From contig CM057064.1 of assembly GCA_029945375.1 (NCBI GenBank), positions 62,001 to 126,000 on the forward strand: DNA of 64,000 nucleotides, given 5' to 3'. A program made the position numbers and the translations under genes. Under the pieces are notes generated by a model. The model was not told the origin of the DNA, searched no databases, and worked only from the letters and a program-made list of their open reading frames with translations. The DNA comes from Agaricus subrufescens. Taxonomy: Eukaryota > Basidiomycota > Agaricomycetes > Agaricales > Agaricaceae. Shown in pieces: positions 37,623-48,244 of the stretch (position 1 is its first letter; the number at the start of each line of letters is the position of its first letter).

Positions 37623-40457
37623 ATGAGCGATCCGTTCGTACCCAATTCCCAACCCACCCCCCCCCCCCCCCCCGAGTTTGCCGCCATCCAAGCTCGAAAG
37701 TCTGCCCGGCTTGCAGCCAGGGAAGAGAAACGTGCGTTACGCACTCAAGCTGCTGACCTCACCGACAGAGGATACAACCCGAAGAACGAGCTGCTCGGCA
37801 GGAAGAGCAGATCCAAGGCGAGTAGCACTCGCTCATCCTCGGCCATTCCTGCTAGGCGAATCCCCGCACCCGAAACTACAACTAACGCATTGACGGAGGA
37901 CAACCTCCTCATGCACACTAACCTCTCGCAGAAAGAACAGGCCTCGCCCACACGAGGCAGATCCAGACCCACTTCCCTGGTTAACCCTAACACACACGCC
38001 GCAGCATCGGTTTCAGATATTTCCGATGAATCCCTCACCCCCTCGGAAATCGCCGAAGCTCGTGAAAACGGAGGCGATAGACTCGCCAAAATGACAGACG
38101 AAGAAATCAAACAGGAATTCCGAAACCTCAAGGACGAGGAAGAATTCCAACAACTCACAGATGAACAGATTGAGCACCGCATGGAGAACTATTCTAGATC
38201 CCGTGCCCCTTCCCCATCACCCAAACGCGTACCGACCACCCCCGCCAACCCTCCCTCTCCAAAAACCCCGCCCACTAACAAGAATCTCATCTTGGATGGC
38301 GACAAAACACCGCGATCCCCGGCCGTCACCAGGGCTACTACCCAAGCGGTAAACCTCCTCCGAAAAAGAGAGGATAATGTCAACCCCCTCGAGATCACTA
38401 ACTCCCAACAGGTAGAGGAATTCGAGACATCCATTATGCTAAGCAAAGTAGGAGTGGATAATATCAACATACCCGACATCCCACGCCCCACTACACCCAC
38501 CCCCGCCCCCCTAAAGAAGGCATTCTCACTCGAGGAGATGGACCACATAAATGCCCTATGGGCCGAACTCGTCGTCTACTACGACAGTTTTATCCCGGAA
38601 TTTATTCCTAACGCTCACGTTCTAGCAGAACCAGCTTTCAGATTCATCAAAGGATATCCCACTACTAGGTGGGCTGATGTCAAAGTCGGTCTTAACACCG
38701 CCAAGGACCTATACTCCAACCCCCCCGCCTTCCAACCATACAGACCCACTGACGGGGACAACGTTCCCCCTTTCACACACATGGACACAGCGGAAGATCC
38801 TAGTCCAGCCCCGGCCCCCATCATATCATCCCCGGCTCACACCGAACTCTCGTATGCTTCTCCCAAACCAGCAAATGAGACCGTAGGCACCACCACAGCT
38901 CCTTTAAACGAGAAAGAGTTCCCAACCCTGAAAGACTCGGCACACGCTCCGCGCGTCCCAGCCCACCCTTCTAACCCCGCCCCATTCCCTCCCCAAAAAT
39001 CACAACAACCCCCGTCTCGCCCCAGCTCTCCCATCCGGATGGGTCCGCCTAAAGCATTACGTAAACCCACCCCCAATAAACTAAAATTCCCCAAACCTGC
39101 AGGTGACCTCAAATCGTCCATCAAGGACATGTCCCATCTCGGGACCAAGGCCAAAACCACCCTCCTTCAGAAAATCGACAAGCTCTCGGAAGAGCGTGCC
39201 ATTGAGGAACACAAGAAGATACACGCCGAGAAATACGGTAAGAAAGACCAGGACAAGAAACCCCAAAACAACGCTACTCCCAAAGTTTCGTACGCTAACG
39301 CTGCTAAACCCTCACCCACCCCCTACACCCCCCAAGCGCAGGAACTTCTGGGTAAAATCCTGGCATCTGATCTCGATCAAAAGAGTAAAATGGAGGCCAT
39401 ATCCGGACTTGAACGCATGCCGGCCCCTAAGATTAAAGCCCCGGCCAAACCTGTTAACCCCAAGGCTCACCCTACCCCCAAGGCCACCGCCATATCCAAA
39501 GGCCCTAGCCGAAAAGCTGCTATATTCAATATTGACTCCATCCTTCACCGTACCCACCTCACTGACATCGGCGCGGTATTGGAACGCATGAACAGGACAC
39601 TCACGGGTATACGAAGTTACATGAGAACCGAAACTGGCAAAATACAAGGTGATACGTTCCATATTTACCTCAACATCGTACCAAGAGAAGAGGAGTTCAA
39701 AGACCTTCGACTCGCTCTCATATGCGCTCTCGACCTCAAATCTGACGATGGTACTGACATCCCAGATGACGCCCTCATCCCTTACGCCCCTCAGTCCACA
39801 GCCCATCTCATCCTCAAAGGCTTCGACTTATACAACACCAAATTCAGCAGAAAAGACGAGGATAAACTCACGGGAGAACAGGTTCTGGACCTCCTCAGCA
39901 TGAACTCCCGCCTTAACGGCCTAGTGTGCGTACGCACTCCGCGCGTCGTCAAGTCCCAGAAATCAGACGATTCCGCCGTCGTATTTATGGACGTATGGGA
40001 CTCTCAAAATGGAGCCAACACGAAGCATATCGTCAACAAGCCCTACCACATTCACGGTAAGCTCATTCGTATCGAATACGCTAGACCGAGGGAATTTGTT
40101 CCCCAATGCCAAAAATGCTGGTCATGGAGACATGGCACATCAGCATGTAGAATCAATCACCATAAATGCGCACGCTGTGGCGATGGCCATCGTACTGACA
40201 ATCATGACTTTTATGCGGAGTGCTGCGCATCACGGCGTACTGACAACCACGTTCCAACGTGCACCCACCCACCCAAATGCCTTAACTGCGGAGGCCCTCA
40301 CATGGCCTACGAAATCGCTTGCGAATTCAAACAGCATCAACACGACCGACAGTGGCACTTTAGACGAAATGAAGAAGACAGAGATCGACGCATTGCATCA
40401 CGAAAGGCGGCCATCAGTGGCTCCGATCCCAACAAAGTGATTATCCCCATTGATTAA
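37623..40457 (+). CDS. LINE ORF1, nucleic-acid-binding protein with zinc knuckles
   Basis: A 944-residue ORF1 from ATG at 37623 (MSDPFVPNSQPTPPP) to TAA at 40455-40457. The N-terminal two thirds are Pro/Ser/Thr/Lys-rich and probably disordered, with a C17 tract at 37657-37673 coding for proline. The C-terminal region near residues 825-905 has knuckles: CQKCWSWRHGTSAC (CX2CX4HX4C), then CARCGDGHRTDNH and CLNCGGPHMAYEIAC. Preceding it is a gag-like or RRM-like fold (VFMDVWDSQ, RIEYARPREFVPQ). It is expected to coat the element RNA in the ribonucleoprotein. Upstream in-frame codons lack an ATG. Confidence 0.9.
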   Translation: MSDPFVPNSQPTPPPPPEFAAIQARKSARLAAREEKRALRTQAADLTDRGYNPKNELLGRKSRSKASSTRSSSAIPARRIPAPETTTNALTEDNLLMHTNLSQKEQASPTRGRSRPTSLVNPNTHAAASVSDISDESLTPSEIAEARENGGDRLAKMTDEEIKQEFRNLKDEEEFQQLTDEQIEHRMENYSRSRAPSPSPKRVPTTPANPPSPKTPPTNKNLILDGDKTPRSPAVTRATTQAVNLLRKREDNVNPLEITNSQQVEEFETSIMLSKVGVDNINIPDIPRPTTPTPAPLKKAFSLEEMDHINALWAELVVYYDSFIPEFIPNAHVLAEPAFRFIKGYPTTRWADVKVGLNTAKDLYSNPPAFQPYRPTDGDNVPPFTHMDTAEDPSPAPAPIISSPAHTELSYASPKPANETVGTTTAPLNEKEFPTLKDSAHAPRVPAHPSNPAPFPPQKSQQPPSRPSSPIRMGPPKALRKPTPNKLKFPKPAGDLKSSIKDMSHLGTKAKTTLLQKIDKLSEERAIEEHKKIHAEKYGKKDQDKKPQNNATPKVSYANAAKPSPTPYTPQAQELLGKILASDLDQKSKMEAISGLERMPAPKIKAPAKPVNPKAHPTPKATAISKGPSRKAAIFNIDSILHRTHLTDIGAVLERMNRTLTGIRSYMRTETGKIQGDTFHIYLNIVPREEEFKDLRLALICALDLKSDDGTDIPDDALIPYAPQSTAHLILKGFDLYNTKFSRKDEDKLTGEQVLDLLSMNSRLNGLVCVRTPRVVKSQKSDDSAVVFMDVWDSQNGANTKHIVNKPYHIHGKLIRIEYARPREFVPQCQKCWSWRHGTSACRINHHKCARCGDGHRTDNHDFYAECCASRRTDNHVPTCTHPPKCLNCGGPHMAYEIACEFKQHQHDRQWHFRRNEEDRDRRIASRKAAISGSDPNKVIIPID

Positions 40458-40458
40458 T

Positions 40459-43400
40459 ATGTCTAACACGCCTATTCCCATACCAGACGAGTGTCGAATA
40501 CTCGCCCCCCCCTTCTTTAACATATGGTCATATAATGCTAACAAGAGTTGGGAGAACACTTCTCTCACTCTAGAACGATGCGCCTCTTTCATCGACATAA
40601 TTCTATTTCAGGAGCCCGGATGGAAACGCGTCCGAACCCAACCCTCAACAGTCAACAAGGAAGGCGATGATGCCTTTGGCCCTCCCATACATCCCTCGTG
40701 GATTCCGATTCTCCCCGCTTTTGATTGCACTAACGCCTCGTCCTTCCACCCTCGAGTCTTAACCTACGTTAACAGGAGACTCGCTTCTCTTAATCCCCAG
40801 TACAGATCGGACGTCTGCAAACACCCCGATATATCCATACTAACCCTCAAACACCCAGGATGCTTCCGAGAAACCACCAATATCGCAAATGTATATAACG
40901 ACGGCCGCTCCCACGCGGCCCTCGTCTTCTTGGAAAATGAAACTAACCGACTCCCTCTTCTAGACATATGCGCAGGCGACTTCAACATTCAAGACGCCGA
41001 ATGGGACCCGGGTGCAAGAGCGCACCATGGACCTAATGCTCACAGTACTAGACTAGTGGACGCCCTGAGCTCCTTAGGCGTCCTCAGAGCCGACTTTGAT
41101 AATCAACACACCCCCACACATATCCCCCACCAACACGAAGGCGTTCGCCCTTCCATTATCGACCTATGCTTCGCCTCCCCCACATTTCTCGAAAACCCGG
41201 GATTCCAGGCCACTGTCCAGAACGATGACGTCAGCAGGTTCGGGTCGGATCATAACCCGATACTCATTAAATGTCCAAACAAGGGCCAAGAAGACACTTG
41301 CGGTAAGATGTTTCTCGATCGATACTCTAAAGAAGAGGACGCCTTCGTCAAAGAGATCATAGACAATACTAACATCCTTAGAATTTCTCAAGGCCTTCCA
41401 ACAAACGCCGACCAAATTGAAAAGTTTACGGACAACATGGGTAAAATTTTCCTCGAAGCTTGGAATACTCACGCCGTCATAGCTAAACCATCTCGCCATT
41501 CCAAAAAATGGTGGGATAAAGATTGCAGAAATGCTTTCAACGACATGAAACGTAATCGGCTCCCAGGCTCCAAACGCGACCCCGCCAAATATTCCGCCCT
41601 TAGAAAATTGGCAAGGGAAAAGAGAAATGCACACTTCAGCAAAGCAATCAAACATACGGCCGTAGACAAGAAACGACCATGGGACCTCGTCGAGTGGACA
41701 AGAGAACGTAAACTCCCGGCTACTGAGGCCATACTCGACACGGAAGGTAAACCATGTAGCGATGACACCTCTCTCTTCAACGCCATTCATCGCACCTTTA
41801 ACTCTGCTAACGACCGAAAGGTCACTTTCAATAGAGTCACCGAAAACCTCACCCCCCTCCCTCCTCGAACTTGGGACCCCTTCGCCCCGCTCGAAATCAC
41901 TGATGCATTACGTAGTTGCTCCAAAAACTCGGCTCCCGGCCCAGATCACATCTCCTGGCATATCCTCAAAAGACTCATTAGGTCATCGCCGGAATTCACG
42001 GCCACCCTGGTCTCATTATGTAACGCATGCGTCGAAACAGGAACATGGCCGTCGCACTTCAAAGAATCAATCTCGGTCATTATCCCCAAACCTGGAAAAC
42101 CGACATATGATAGGATCAAGTCGTTCCGACCAATCGTATTACTCAACACAACAGGTAAATTGTTCGAAAAGGTTATAGCCACTCGTCTACAATTCGACGG
42201 TATCTCCCACAAAATCGTCCACCCATGCCAAACTGGAGGTATTCTTCAACGATCCACAGAAGACGCTGCCATTGCCATTACCCATTGCGTTAGAAATGCT
42301 TGGAGTCGAAAACAGGTTGTCTCTGTTCTTGCCTTTGATATCGCCCAATTTTTCCCATCCCTGAATCATTCCATATTATGTGACACGCTGACCCATTTCG
42401 GATATCCACCACAGATCGTCTCATTTTTCCGTAATTATTTAGTGGATCGACATACGTCATACAACATAAACAACAAAAAATCCCCTAAATACGCATGTGA
42501 CGTAGGAGTCGGACAAGGAAGCGCCCTTTCGCCTATCCTATCCGCACTCTATATTTCTCCTATTTTTCACCTATTGGATCATTGGATCGTAAACGACGAC
42601 TCGTTCATTAAACCTATTTCCTCTTTCCTCTCTTATGTAGACGACGGTTTACTTGTTGCTACAGACTCGGATTATCATAGTACCCACGAATCCCTCATCT
42701 GCGCGTATACTCACATTACGTCTCTATTTACAGACTTCGGGTTGGTTATGGAACACTCCAAAACCGAACTCTTTAACTTCGCCAAAAAACCCGGCGATCC
42801 CAATCCTCCTATCGACCTTGGCGTCGAACCGTATACAGGAGATCACCCCCTTACCCCCAAAGACGTCTGGAGATACCTAGGCGTCTTCTTCGACCGCTCA
42901 CTCACATTCAAATTTCATGTCAAGAGATACGCCACACGCTCGTTCTCAGCCGCTAAATGCCTCAAAATCTTAGGAAACTCGGCGCGTGGCCTTAACCCCA
43001 TCCACAAACGCCTCCTCTACACGTCATGCGTTATTCCCATCGCTACGTACGGACTTGGATGTTGGTACAGACCTGGTACCCGCGGATTCGTTGCCAATAC
43101 CAAAATTTTCAACGCTATGCACCGATCCGCTTCATTATGGATCACCGGTACATTTCGCACCACCCCTACTGGAGGAGCATTAGCCATGGCCGGCCTCACG
43201 CCCATGCACATAATCCTCAAAAAGTTACATGACAAGTCTAAAGCTAGGATCGCCACCCTTCATCGAGGCCACCCCATCCTCGCCCTCACGTACAAACGTA
43301 TGGCCCAGGGAACTAAATTACACCCAGAGAGTTTAGAGATGATGTCTAAGACCAGAAGGAAAATCGCTAAGTCACCGCTTGATGTCAGCAGTCTCGACCT

Positions 43401-44838
43401 CATCGCTGAAACCTTCCATCCCACACATCCCAAAGCCACTCCAGGCCAACGGTTCATGGACATTCATTACGACAAACTCACTCTCGTCATCCCTCCTTCA
43501 TCCCTTAAAGCCCCCAAGGACGAGATCGAAGCCCACCACGAACTCGTATCCAAAATCATTTCCACTCCTGCCGACCACTCCATATGCGCAGTCATGGCGG
43601 GCAAAAGACAAAAAGAAGACGTGTTCGACCCATCCGACCCCTCTATACCCAAACACGTCCATGTGGCCTACTCCATCACTCATAAAGGTTCGCTCATATC
43701 ATCCAACACCCTCCCGGCTGGAAGAAGAACGTCCATCGCAAACGCTCATACATGGTCAGCTATCATGGCTATCACTAAAATCACACAATATATCCACAAT
43801 CACCCTCATCACTCAATACGCCATGTTCAACTTCTTTCACCATGCGTCCCCGTTCTACGAGGACACTTATTCAATAGCGCCTCTCATAAGGGACGCTCTA
43901 TCAACATCGCTCTTGCCGGAGCACTCAGCGATCTAGTAGAAGCTGCCCCACATATCCATATCACCATCACCGGCTTCCGCACCGCAAGCATGCCACGTTG
44001 CAAGCACAAAACCTTCGACCGCAGTTGCGCACCATGCATTGTCAAACGCACCGCCACAAGTGCTAGACACGCTTCCTACGATCGCAAAACTATCTTCCCC
44101 CCTTCCCAAACTCTACAAAAACGTCACCTCGCCATTGAACAGGAAGCATCTGCTCAGTGGACACAGGAATTTCATGATCCGAAATCAGGATTCTTCAAAG
44201 GGAAAAGATTCCTACCCATGACGGATGGAGAATCGGACGAGCACCTCGTCCCTACCACTCATGGTAATGGCCCGTGGATGGGAACCTATTTCTTCACCTC
44301 CGCCGCTGAATCCTCTCAACTGTACGCAAGGTTCTGCCGAGCCGTCACTAACCACGCCCCCATCGGCGGTTACCGAGAACGATTCTTTGCTAACTCCGAT
44401 CCCCCTCCTATCACCACATGCCCTGGTCACCGTCACACCCTTGAAACTCGGCGTCACATCCTTAACGAATGCTCTTGGTACGCTAGACGCATCGACCATG
44501 ATTACAATCGTATCGAGGACGTCATAACGTTTCTCATAGACAACCCCAAGGCCTTCTCTTTCCAAGGCCCCTCATGCCCCAGGAAAGAGGAGGACAAGTG
44601 GAACGTCCATGTCGAACACATGCACCGCCTCAAAAACCATCGCCGCAGTCTCATTGGTCTAGACCCCATCCCTCATTCCAATCCCATCTTTATACGCGAG
44701 AAACCGGGCCCCACATTCGCCCAACTCTTCATCCCCGTCACCATCGTACACTCCGACGAACACACTGAAATCCGCCCTATTCCCATAGCGGACTATCACA
44801 ACTACCAAGAAGCCAGGGGCGGCAACCCCGAGGCTTAA
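40459..44838 (+). CDS. LINE ORF2, endonuclease and reverse transcriptase
   Basis: A 1459-residue polyprotein. ATG at 40459 is separated from the ORF1 stop by one base. Residues 1 to about 270 form an APE-type endonuclease (IWSYNANKSWENTS, ILFQEPGW, CAGDFNIQDAEWDP, GSDHNPILI). The reverse transcriptase is at about 470-760: SAPGPDHISWHILKRL, FRPIVLLNTTGKLFEKVIA, AFDIAQFFPSLNHSIL with the first catalytic Asp, VGQGSALSPILSALY, and FLSYVDDGLLVA with the YVDD box. A weak RNase-H-like segment may lie near 1060-1170. A C-terminal Cys/His motif appears as CPGHRHTLETRRHILNECSWY. No internal stop is present. Confidence 0.93.
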   Translation: MSNTPIPIPDECRILAPPFFNIWSYNANKSWENTSLTLERCASFIDIILFQEPGWKRVRTQPSTVNKEGDDAFGPPIHPSWIPILPAFDCTNASSFHPRVLTYVNRRLASLNPQYRSDVCKHPDISILTLKHPGCFRETTNIANVYNDGRSHAALVFLENETNRLPLLDICAGDFNIQDAEWDPGARAHHGPNAHSTRLVDALSSLGVLRADFDNQHTPTHIPHQHEGVRPSIIDLCFASPTFLENPGFQATVQNDDVSRFGSDHNPILIKCPNKGQEDTCGKMFLDRYSKEEDAFVKEIIDNTNILRISQGLPTNADQIEKFTDNMGKIFLEAWNTHAVIAKPSRHSKKWWDKDCRNAFNDMKRNRLPGSKRDPAKYSALRKLAREKRNAHFSKAIKHTAVDKKRPWDLVEWTRERKLPATEAILDTEGKPCSDDTSLFNAIHRTFNSANDRKVTFNRVTENLTPLPPRTWDPFAPLEITDALRSCSKNSAPGPDHISWHILKRLIRSSPEFTATLVSLCNACVETGTWPSHFKESISVIIPKPGKPTYDRIKSFRPIVLLNTTGKLFEKVIATRLQFDGISHKIVHPCQTGGILQRSTEDAAIAITHCVRNAWSRKQVVSVLAFDIAQFFPSLNHSILCDTLTHFGYPPQIVSFFRNYLVDRHTSYNINNKKSPKYACDVGVGQGSALSPILSALYISPIFHLLDHWIVNDDSFIKPISSFLSYVDDGLLVATDSDYHSTHESLICAYTHITSLFTDFGLVMEHSKTELFNFAKKPGDPNPPIDLGVEPYTGDHPLTPKDVWRYLGVFFDRSLTFKFHVKRYATRSFSAAKCLKILGNSARGLNPIHKRLLYTSCVIPIATYGLGCWYRPGTRGFVANTKIFNAMHRSASLWITGTFRTTPTGGALAMAGLTPMHIILKKLHDKSKARIATLHRGHPILALTYKRMAQGTKLHPESLEMMSKTRRKIAKSPLDVSSLDLIAETFHPTHPKATPGQRFMDIHYDKLTLVIPPSSLKAPKDEIEAHHELVSKIISTPADHSICAVMAGKRQKEDVFDPSDPSIPKHVHVAYSITHKGSLISSNTLPAGRRTSIANAHTWSAIMAITKITQYIHNHPHHSIRHVQLLSPCVPVLRGHLFNSASHKGRSINIALAGALSDLVEAAPHIHITITGFRTASMPRCKHKTFDRSCAPCIVKRTATSARHASYDRKTIFPPSQTLQKRHLAIEQEASAQWTQEFHDPKSGFFKGKRFLPMTDGESDEHLVPTTHGNGPWMGTYFFTSAAESSQLYARFCRAVTNHAPIGGYRERFFANSDPPPITTCPGHRHTLETRRHILNECSWYARRIDHDYNRIEDVITFLIDNPKAFSFQGPSCPRKEEDKWNVHVEHMHRLKNHRRSLIGLDPIPHSNPIFIREKPGPTFAQLFIPVTIVHSDEHTEIRPIPIADYHNYQEARGGNPEA

Positions 44839-45306
44839 GGCTTTATCAAGCTGCGAATAGAGCGGTCGAGGAAGGTCTCTATTGGCTTGGAGGTCTTCGG
44901 ACCGTGCCGAACTTATTCAGGTCCTGTAACGGTAATCGGTCCCTGACCGTCCTGGATCCCCCTGAGCTTGCTCAGACCACTTCTCGGTTTCCGGTTTGTC
45001 TTTCTCGGTTTCCTTTCTTTCTATCTTTGTCTTTGTGTCTCATGATACGGTCCTGTATATATATGCTAAGTCTCTCTTCCGGACTCTCATCCTAGTCTAT
45101 TTCTCGCCCAGGCTTCTCATATGTCGCTCGGGGCACCTGTCTCGATTCATTGGTTTGTGTGCTTCGGGGATTTGTTTTCATTTATTTTTCTCATCTTTGT
45201 TGTTCGGCGATTTGTTTTTACCACATTTTTTCTGGCCTCCGGCCAGAAGCGCTACGCGATCGGGCGGCGCTTAATAAAATTTGATTTAAAAAAAAAAAAA
45301 AAAAAA

Positions 45307-45320
45307 TAACAGACTGATAC
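45307..45320. repeat. LINE target-site duplication, right copy
   Basis: TAACAGACTGATAC directly follows the A tail and matches 37515-37528 exactly. Confidence 0.93.
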
Positions 45321-46146
45321 ACCTTTCAATTAGCTTAGTTCTTTACTGAGATTCTCATCTTTTCCAAGAATACTGAGAGCACAATGTGCTTCAGGTTCCT
45401 CGCTCGAGATTTTTTCTAGAACAAATGAGAGTCCTGTCTTCCGGAACACACCGCCTCGCACACCATCAGTTTTAAGTAGCTGACATGTAGCTATATACCC
45501 TCCTTTTACTTTGGAATTTCCCTGAATTCATGAGCACTGGAGATATTGTACAACGAATGAGTCCTCTGTCCTCTTCTTAATCTCCCCGTCGTCCACACAT
45601 CTCCACAAACTCGACGCACGGTTGTCCAACTCGATGCAAACGGTTTTATGAGGCGTGCGATTGATAAACTCACCAATCTTCACTTATAACTCCTACGCCA
45701 AGCTTAGAAGCGTATTCCTTTTCGCACACTGCAAATCATCTTGGTTATTTATGTGCCCCAACCAATCGCTTGTCACAGATCCAACGAACGTTCGACAGCA
45801 ACTTTGTCGGCTCCAGTCAAGCCTGTAGCGGATTCTTCGTATATGACCATGTCAAGCCATCAGCCTCCATAATGCCAGTTTGGTTCTCAGAGACTGGGTT
45901 CAATGCCCTAGAAACGATGCAATATCAAGTCAGCGGTAGACAAAGCAGCTCAAGGGCCGGGGAGAGGCCGTCAGGAGTAGTGGCTGGGAGCGAAGGCACC
46001 AGGGGAGGCAGTCCATCAAGATGTACAATGTGAGATTTTTCTTATTATGTAGTGGGACACTTTCGATTTAAACCTCATGCCCGCATGTATCTTCTTTTGC
46101 TCCCGTCCTCTGGACTGGGTGCAAACAGCAGACTGACATTGGCAAA
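45321..46146. promoter_or_regulatory. Upstream region of phosphate permease 1
   Basis: No independent gene is called. Near 45745-45870 it holds TTATTTATG, CCAACCAATC (a CCAAT box) and ATCCAACGAACGTTCGA, matched in order by the upstream region of the paralogous permease (54590-54470, minus). Translated, both give IQRTFD.N..GSS, but the shared stretch is short, so a duplicated promoter or leader is more likely than a coding exon. Confidence 0.45.
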
Positions 46147-48244
46147 ATGGCAAAGACGAGTCAACACGTCGAGAAAACATCGTCCCCGAGACTCAACAAG
46201 GTTCACTGGTCAAAGCTCGAGGAAGTCGAGAGAGAAGGCCGTCCACCATTCATACTCACGATGTCAGAGCTCAAGCTGTTGGGAATTACTGGCGTGCGTC
46301 TCTTCATGTCTTTTTTTTGTGGCGTCCTAAACCCATTGTCTCCCAGGTTGGGTTCTTCATCGATGGTCTGTGTTTTTTCTGGTTATATCTCTAATTTTCG
46401 CTAACCCAGATGTAACTAGCCTATGATCTGTTCATCATAAATGTATGTTTTTCTCCAGCCAGGGGTTGGCTCACAGATTAATTGGGTTATGCAGCCCGTT
46501 TCTACGATGCTTCAGTTCAGGCTCTACGGGGGTAAGGCTCTGCCGACCGACCTCGAGGGTTTCGTGAAGGCGGCTGCAACGATTGGTAACGTTATCGGCC
46601 AATTCTCCTTCGGTATGTGGTATACTACATTCATATGACATTTGGCCATTCTTAGTGAAATCTTGATTGGAATAGGTTATGCGGCCGATGCCTTGGGCCG
46701 TAAAACTGTTTGTAAGTTTGTGTAATATCTTTTCTTCATTTATCGTGATGATTAATTAGGCATTTAGATGGGAAGGAGCTGATGGTGATTATTCTCGGGA
46801 CGATCCTGACCATGACGACACCGACTGGCACGCTCTCTCCGAGGGGTGCACTCGTCTATCTTGGCATATTTCGGATTCTGGTCGGTATAGGGGTAGGAGG
46901 GGACTACCCTTTGGCTGCCACCGTAGTGACTGATCGCGCCAGCATCCGGAAACGTGGTACTATGCTTGCCTATATTCCTACCAACCAAGGATGGGGATCC
47001 TTAATTGGTGCTTTGATGGCTGTCATCGTTCTGGCCTGCTACAAACACGTCATGGAGGAAGGTGAAATTTCAAAAGTTGATGGAGGTAAGAGAATTCGTA
47101 GCAAACCGGATCGTGCGGCGTAAATAAATCTTTTGGTTGACTTTTAGCCTGGCGTATTATTGTGGGACTTTCCCTCATCCCCGCATTTGGAACTCTATAC
47201 CAGCGTCTCACCCTACCTGAATCAACGCGCTACGAAAATTCACAACTGCTGTCTGGGAATGTCACCGTTACGACTAGGCCTCAGCAGGATCCCAAATCCG
47301 ATCACTGCATTGGTCTGTCGACGAAGGGAGAACACGATTTGGACAGTAGTTCCCCAGAACCGCCCCCCAAAACAAAGGCGCACTTCAAGGAGGTCCTTGC
47401 TTACTTCAGGGAGTGGCGCCATTTGCGGCTCCTTATTGGAACTTCCAGTTGCTGGTTCTTAGTCGATATTGCCTTCTATGGCATAAATTTGAATCAAAAT
47501 GTTGTCTTACAACAGATTGGATTCGACGGCGCTTCTGGTACACCCTGGGAGCGGCTTTTCAAAATCGCAACCGGTAACATAATCATCACCGTCCTAGGTC
47601 TAGTACCAGGCTATTGGGCTACGGTCCTGACGATCGAAAAACTGGGGAGGAAATTTATTCAAATCCAAGGCTTTATTATGACTTCTATTTTCTGTGAGTT
47701 TCTTAGTTTACGCCTTTCAGCTAGCCATCGTTGACCACACAAAAATGACTACAGTGGCTATCCTGGCAGCCAAGTTCCATTCTCTCAGCAAGCCAGCATT
47801 CATCGTCCTTTTTGCTCTCCTTCAATTTTTCTTCAATTTCGGCCCAAATTCGATAGTCTATGTGAGCAAGTCCTGTAGTATCAGTGACGTAATCTGACTC
47901 GCTTACAGTGTTACCCTGCTGAAGTATTCCCTACACGTCACCGTGCATTTGCCCATGGGTTTTCTGCTGCATGCGGCAAAACTGGTGCCATCATTTCAGC
48001 GCTTGCATTTAATACACTGAGCAAGAAAGCAGGTACACCTGTTGTTCTGTGGAGTGAGTTTTACTTATGTCATTATGGTTTTACATCTCTTTGACGACAT
48101 TTGGGTTAAGTCTTTTTTGGGTGCAATATTGCTGGAGCTTTTTGCACATTGTTGCTTCCTGAAGTTCGTGGTTATGATCCTGATGAGAACTTTGCCAGGG
48201 AGCTGGAGGAAGACGACGTGAGAAGGCTGAATCAAAATAAATAG
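46147..48244 (+). CDS. Phosphate:H+ symporter-type MFS permease 1
   Basis: Major facilitator of the PHS (Pho84-like) family in the plasma membrane. Met at 46147 starts a hydrophilic N-terminus ending [14 protein letters not shown]. Small exons give VGFFID, then AYDLFIIN and [14 protein letters not shown]. Further blocks: [25 protein letters not shown] (the MFS G-x-x-x-D-x-x-G-R-K motif), [16 protein letters not shown] (PHS signature), [61 protein letters not shown] and [13 protein letters not shown]. Stop TAG ends at 48244. At least eight introns were placed. The central cytosolic loop carries a variable acidic/Pro linker. A close paralog lies at 52052-54138. Confidence 0.88.

Larger units (their letters stand above)
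37529..45306 (+). mobile_element. Full-length non-LTR retrotransposon (Tad1-like LINE)
   Basis: A 7778-bp insertion with 14-bp exact target duplications, a 94-bp 5' leader, two long uninterrupted ORFs, a roughly 450-bp 3' UTR and a 19-base A tail (45288-45306). The ORF architecture (ORF1 with zinc knuckles; ORF2 with APE-type endonuclease, reverse transcriptase and a Cys/His C-terminus) is that of fungal Tad1-clade LINEs. Perfect duplications, open frames and an intact tail point to recent, possibly still competent, retrotransposition. AATAAA-like TTAATAAAATTTG lies just before the tail. The clade is inferred from domain order, not a phylogeny. Confidence 0.93.

Noticed and set aside
37745..39806. 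Long minus-strand and alternate-frame ORFs inside the LINE
   Set aside because: Shadows of ORF1's biased Pro/Ser-rich composition; they have no motifs and run against the element's orientation.
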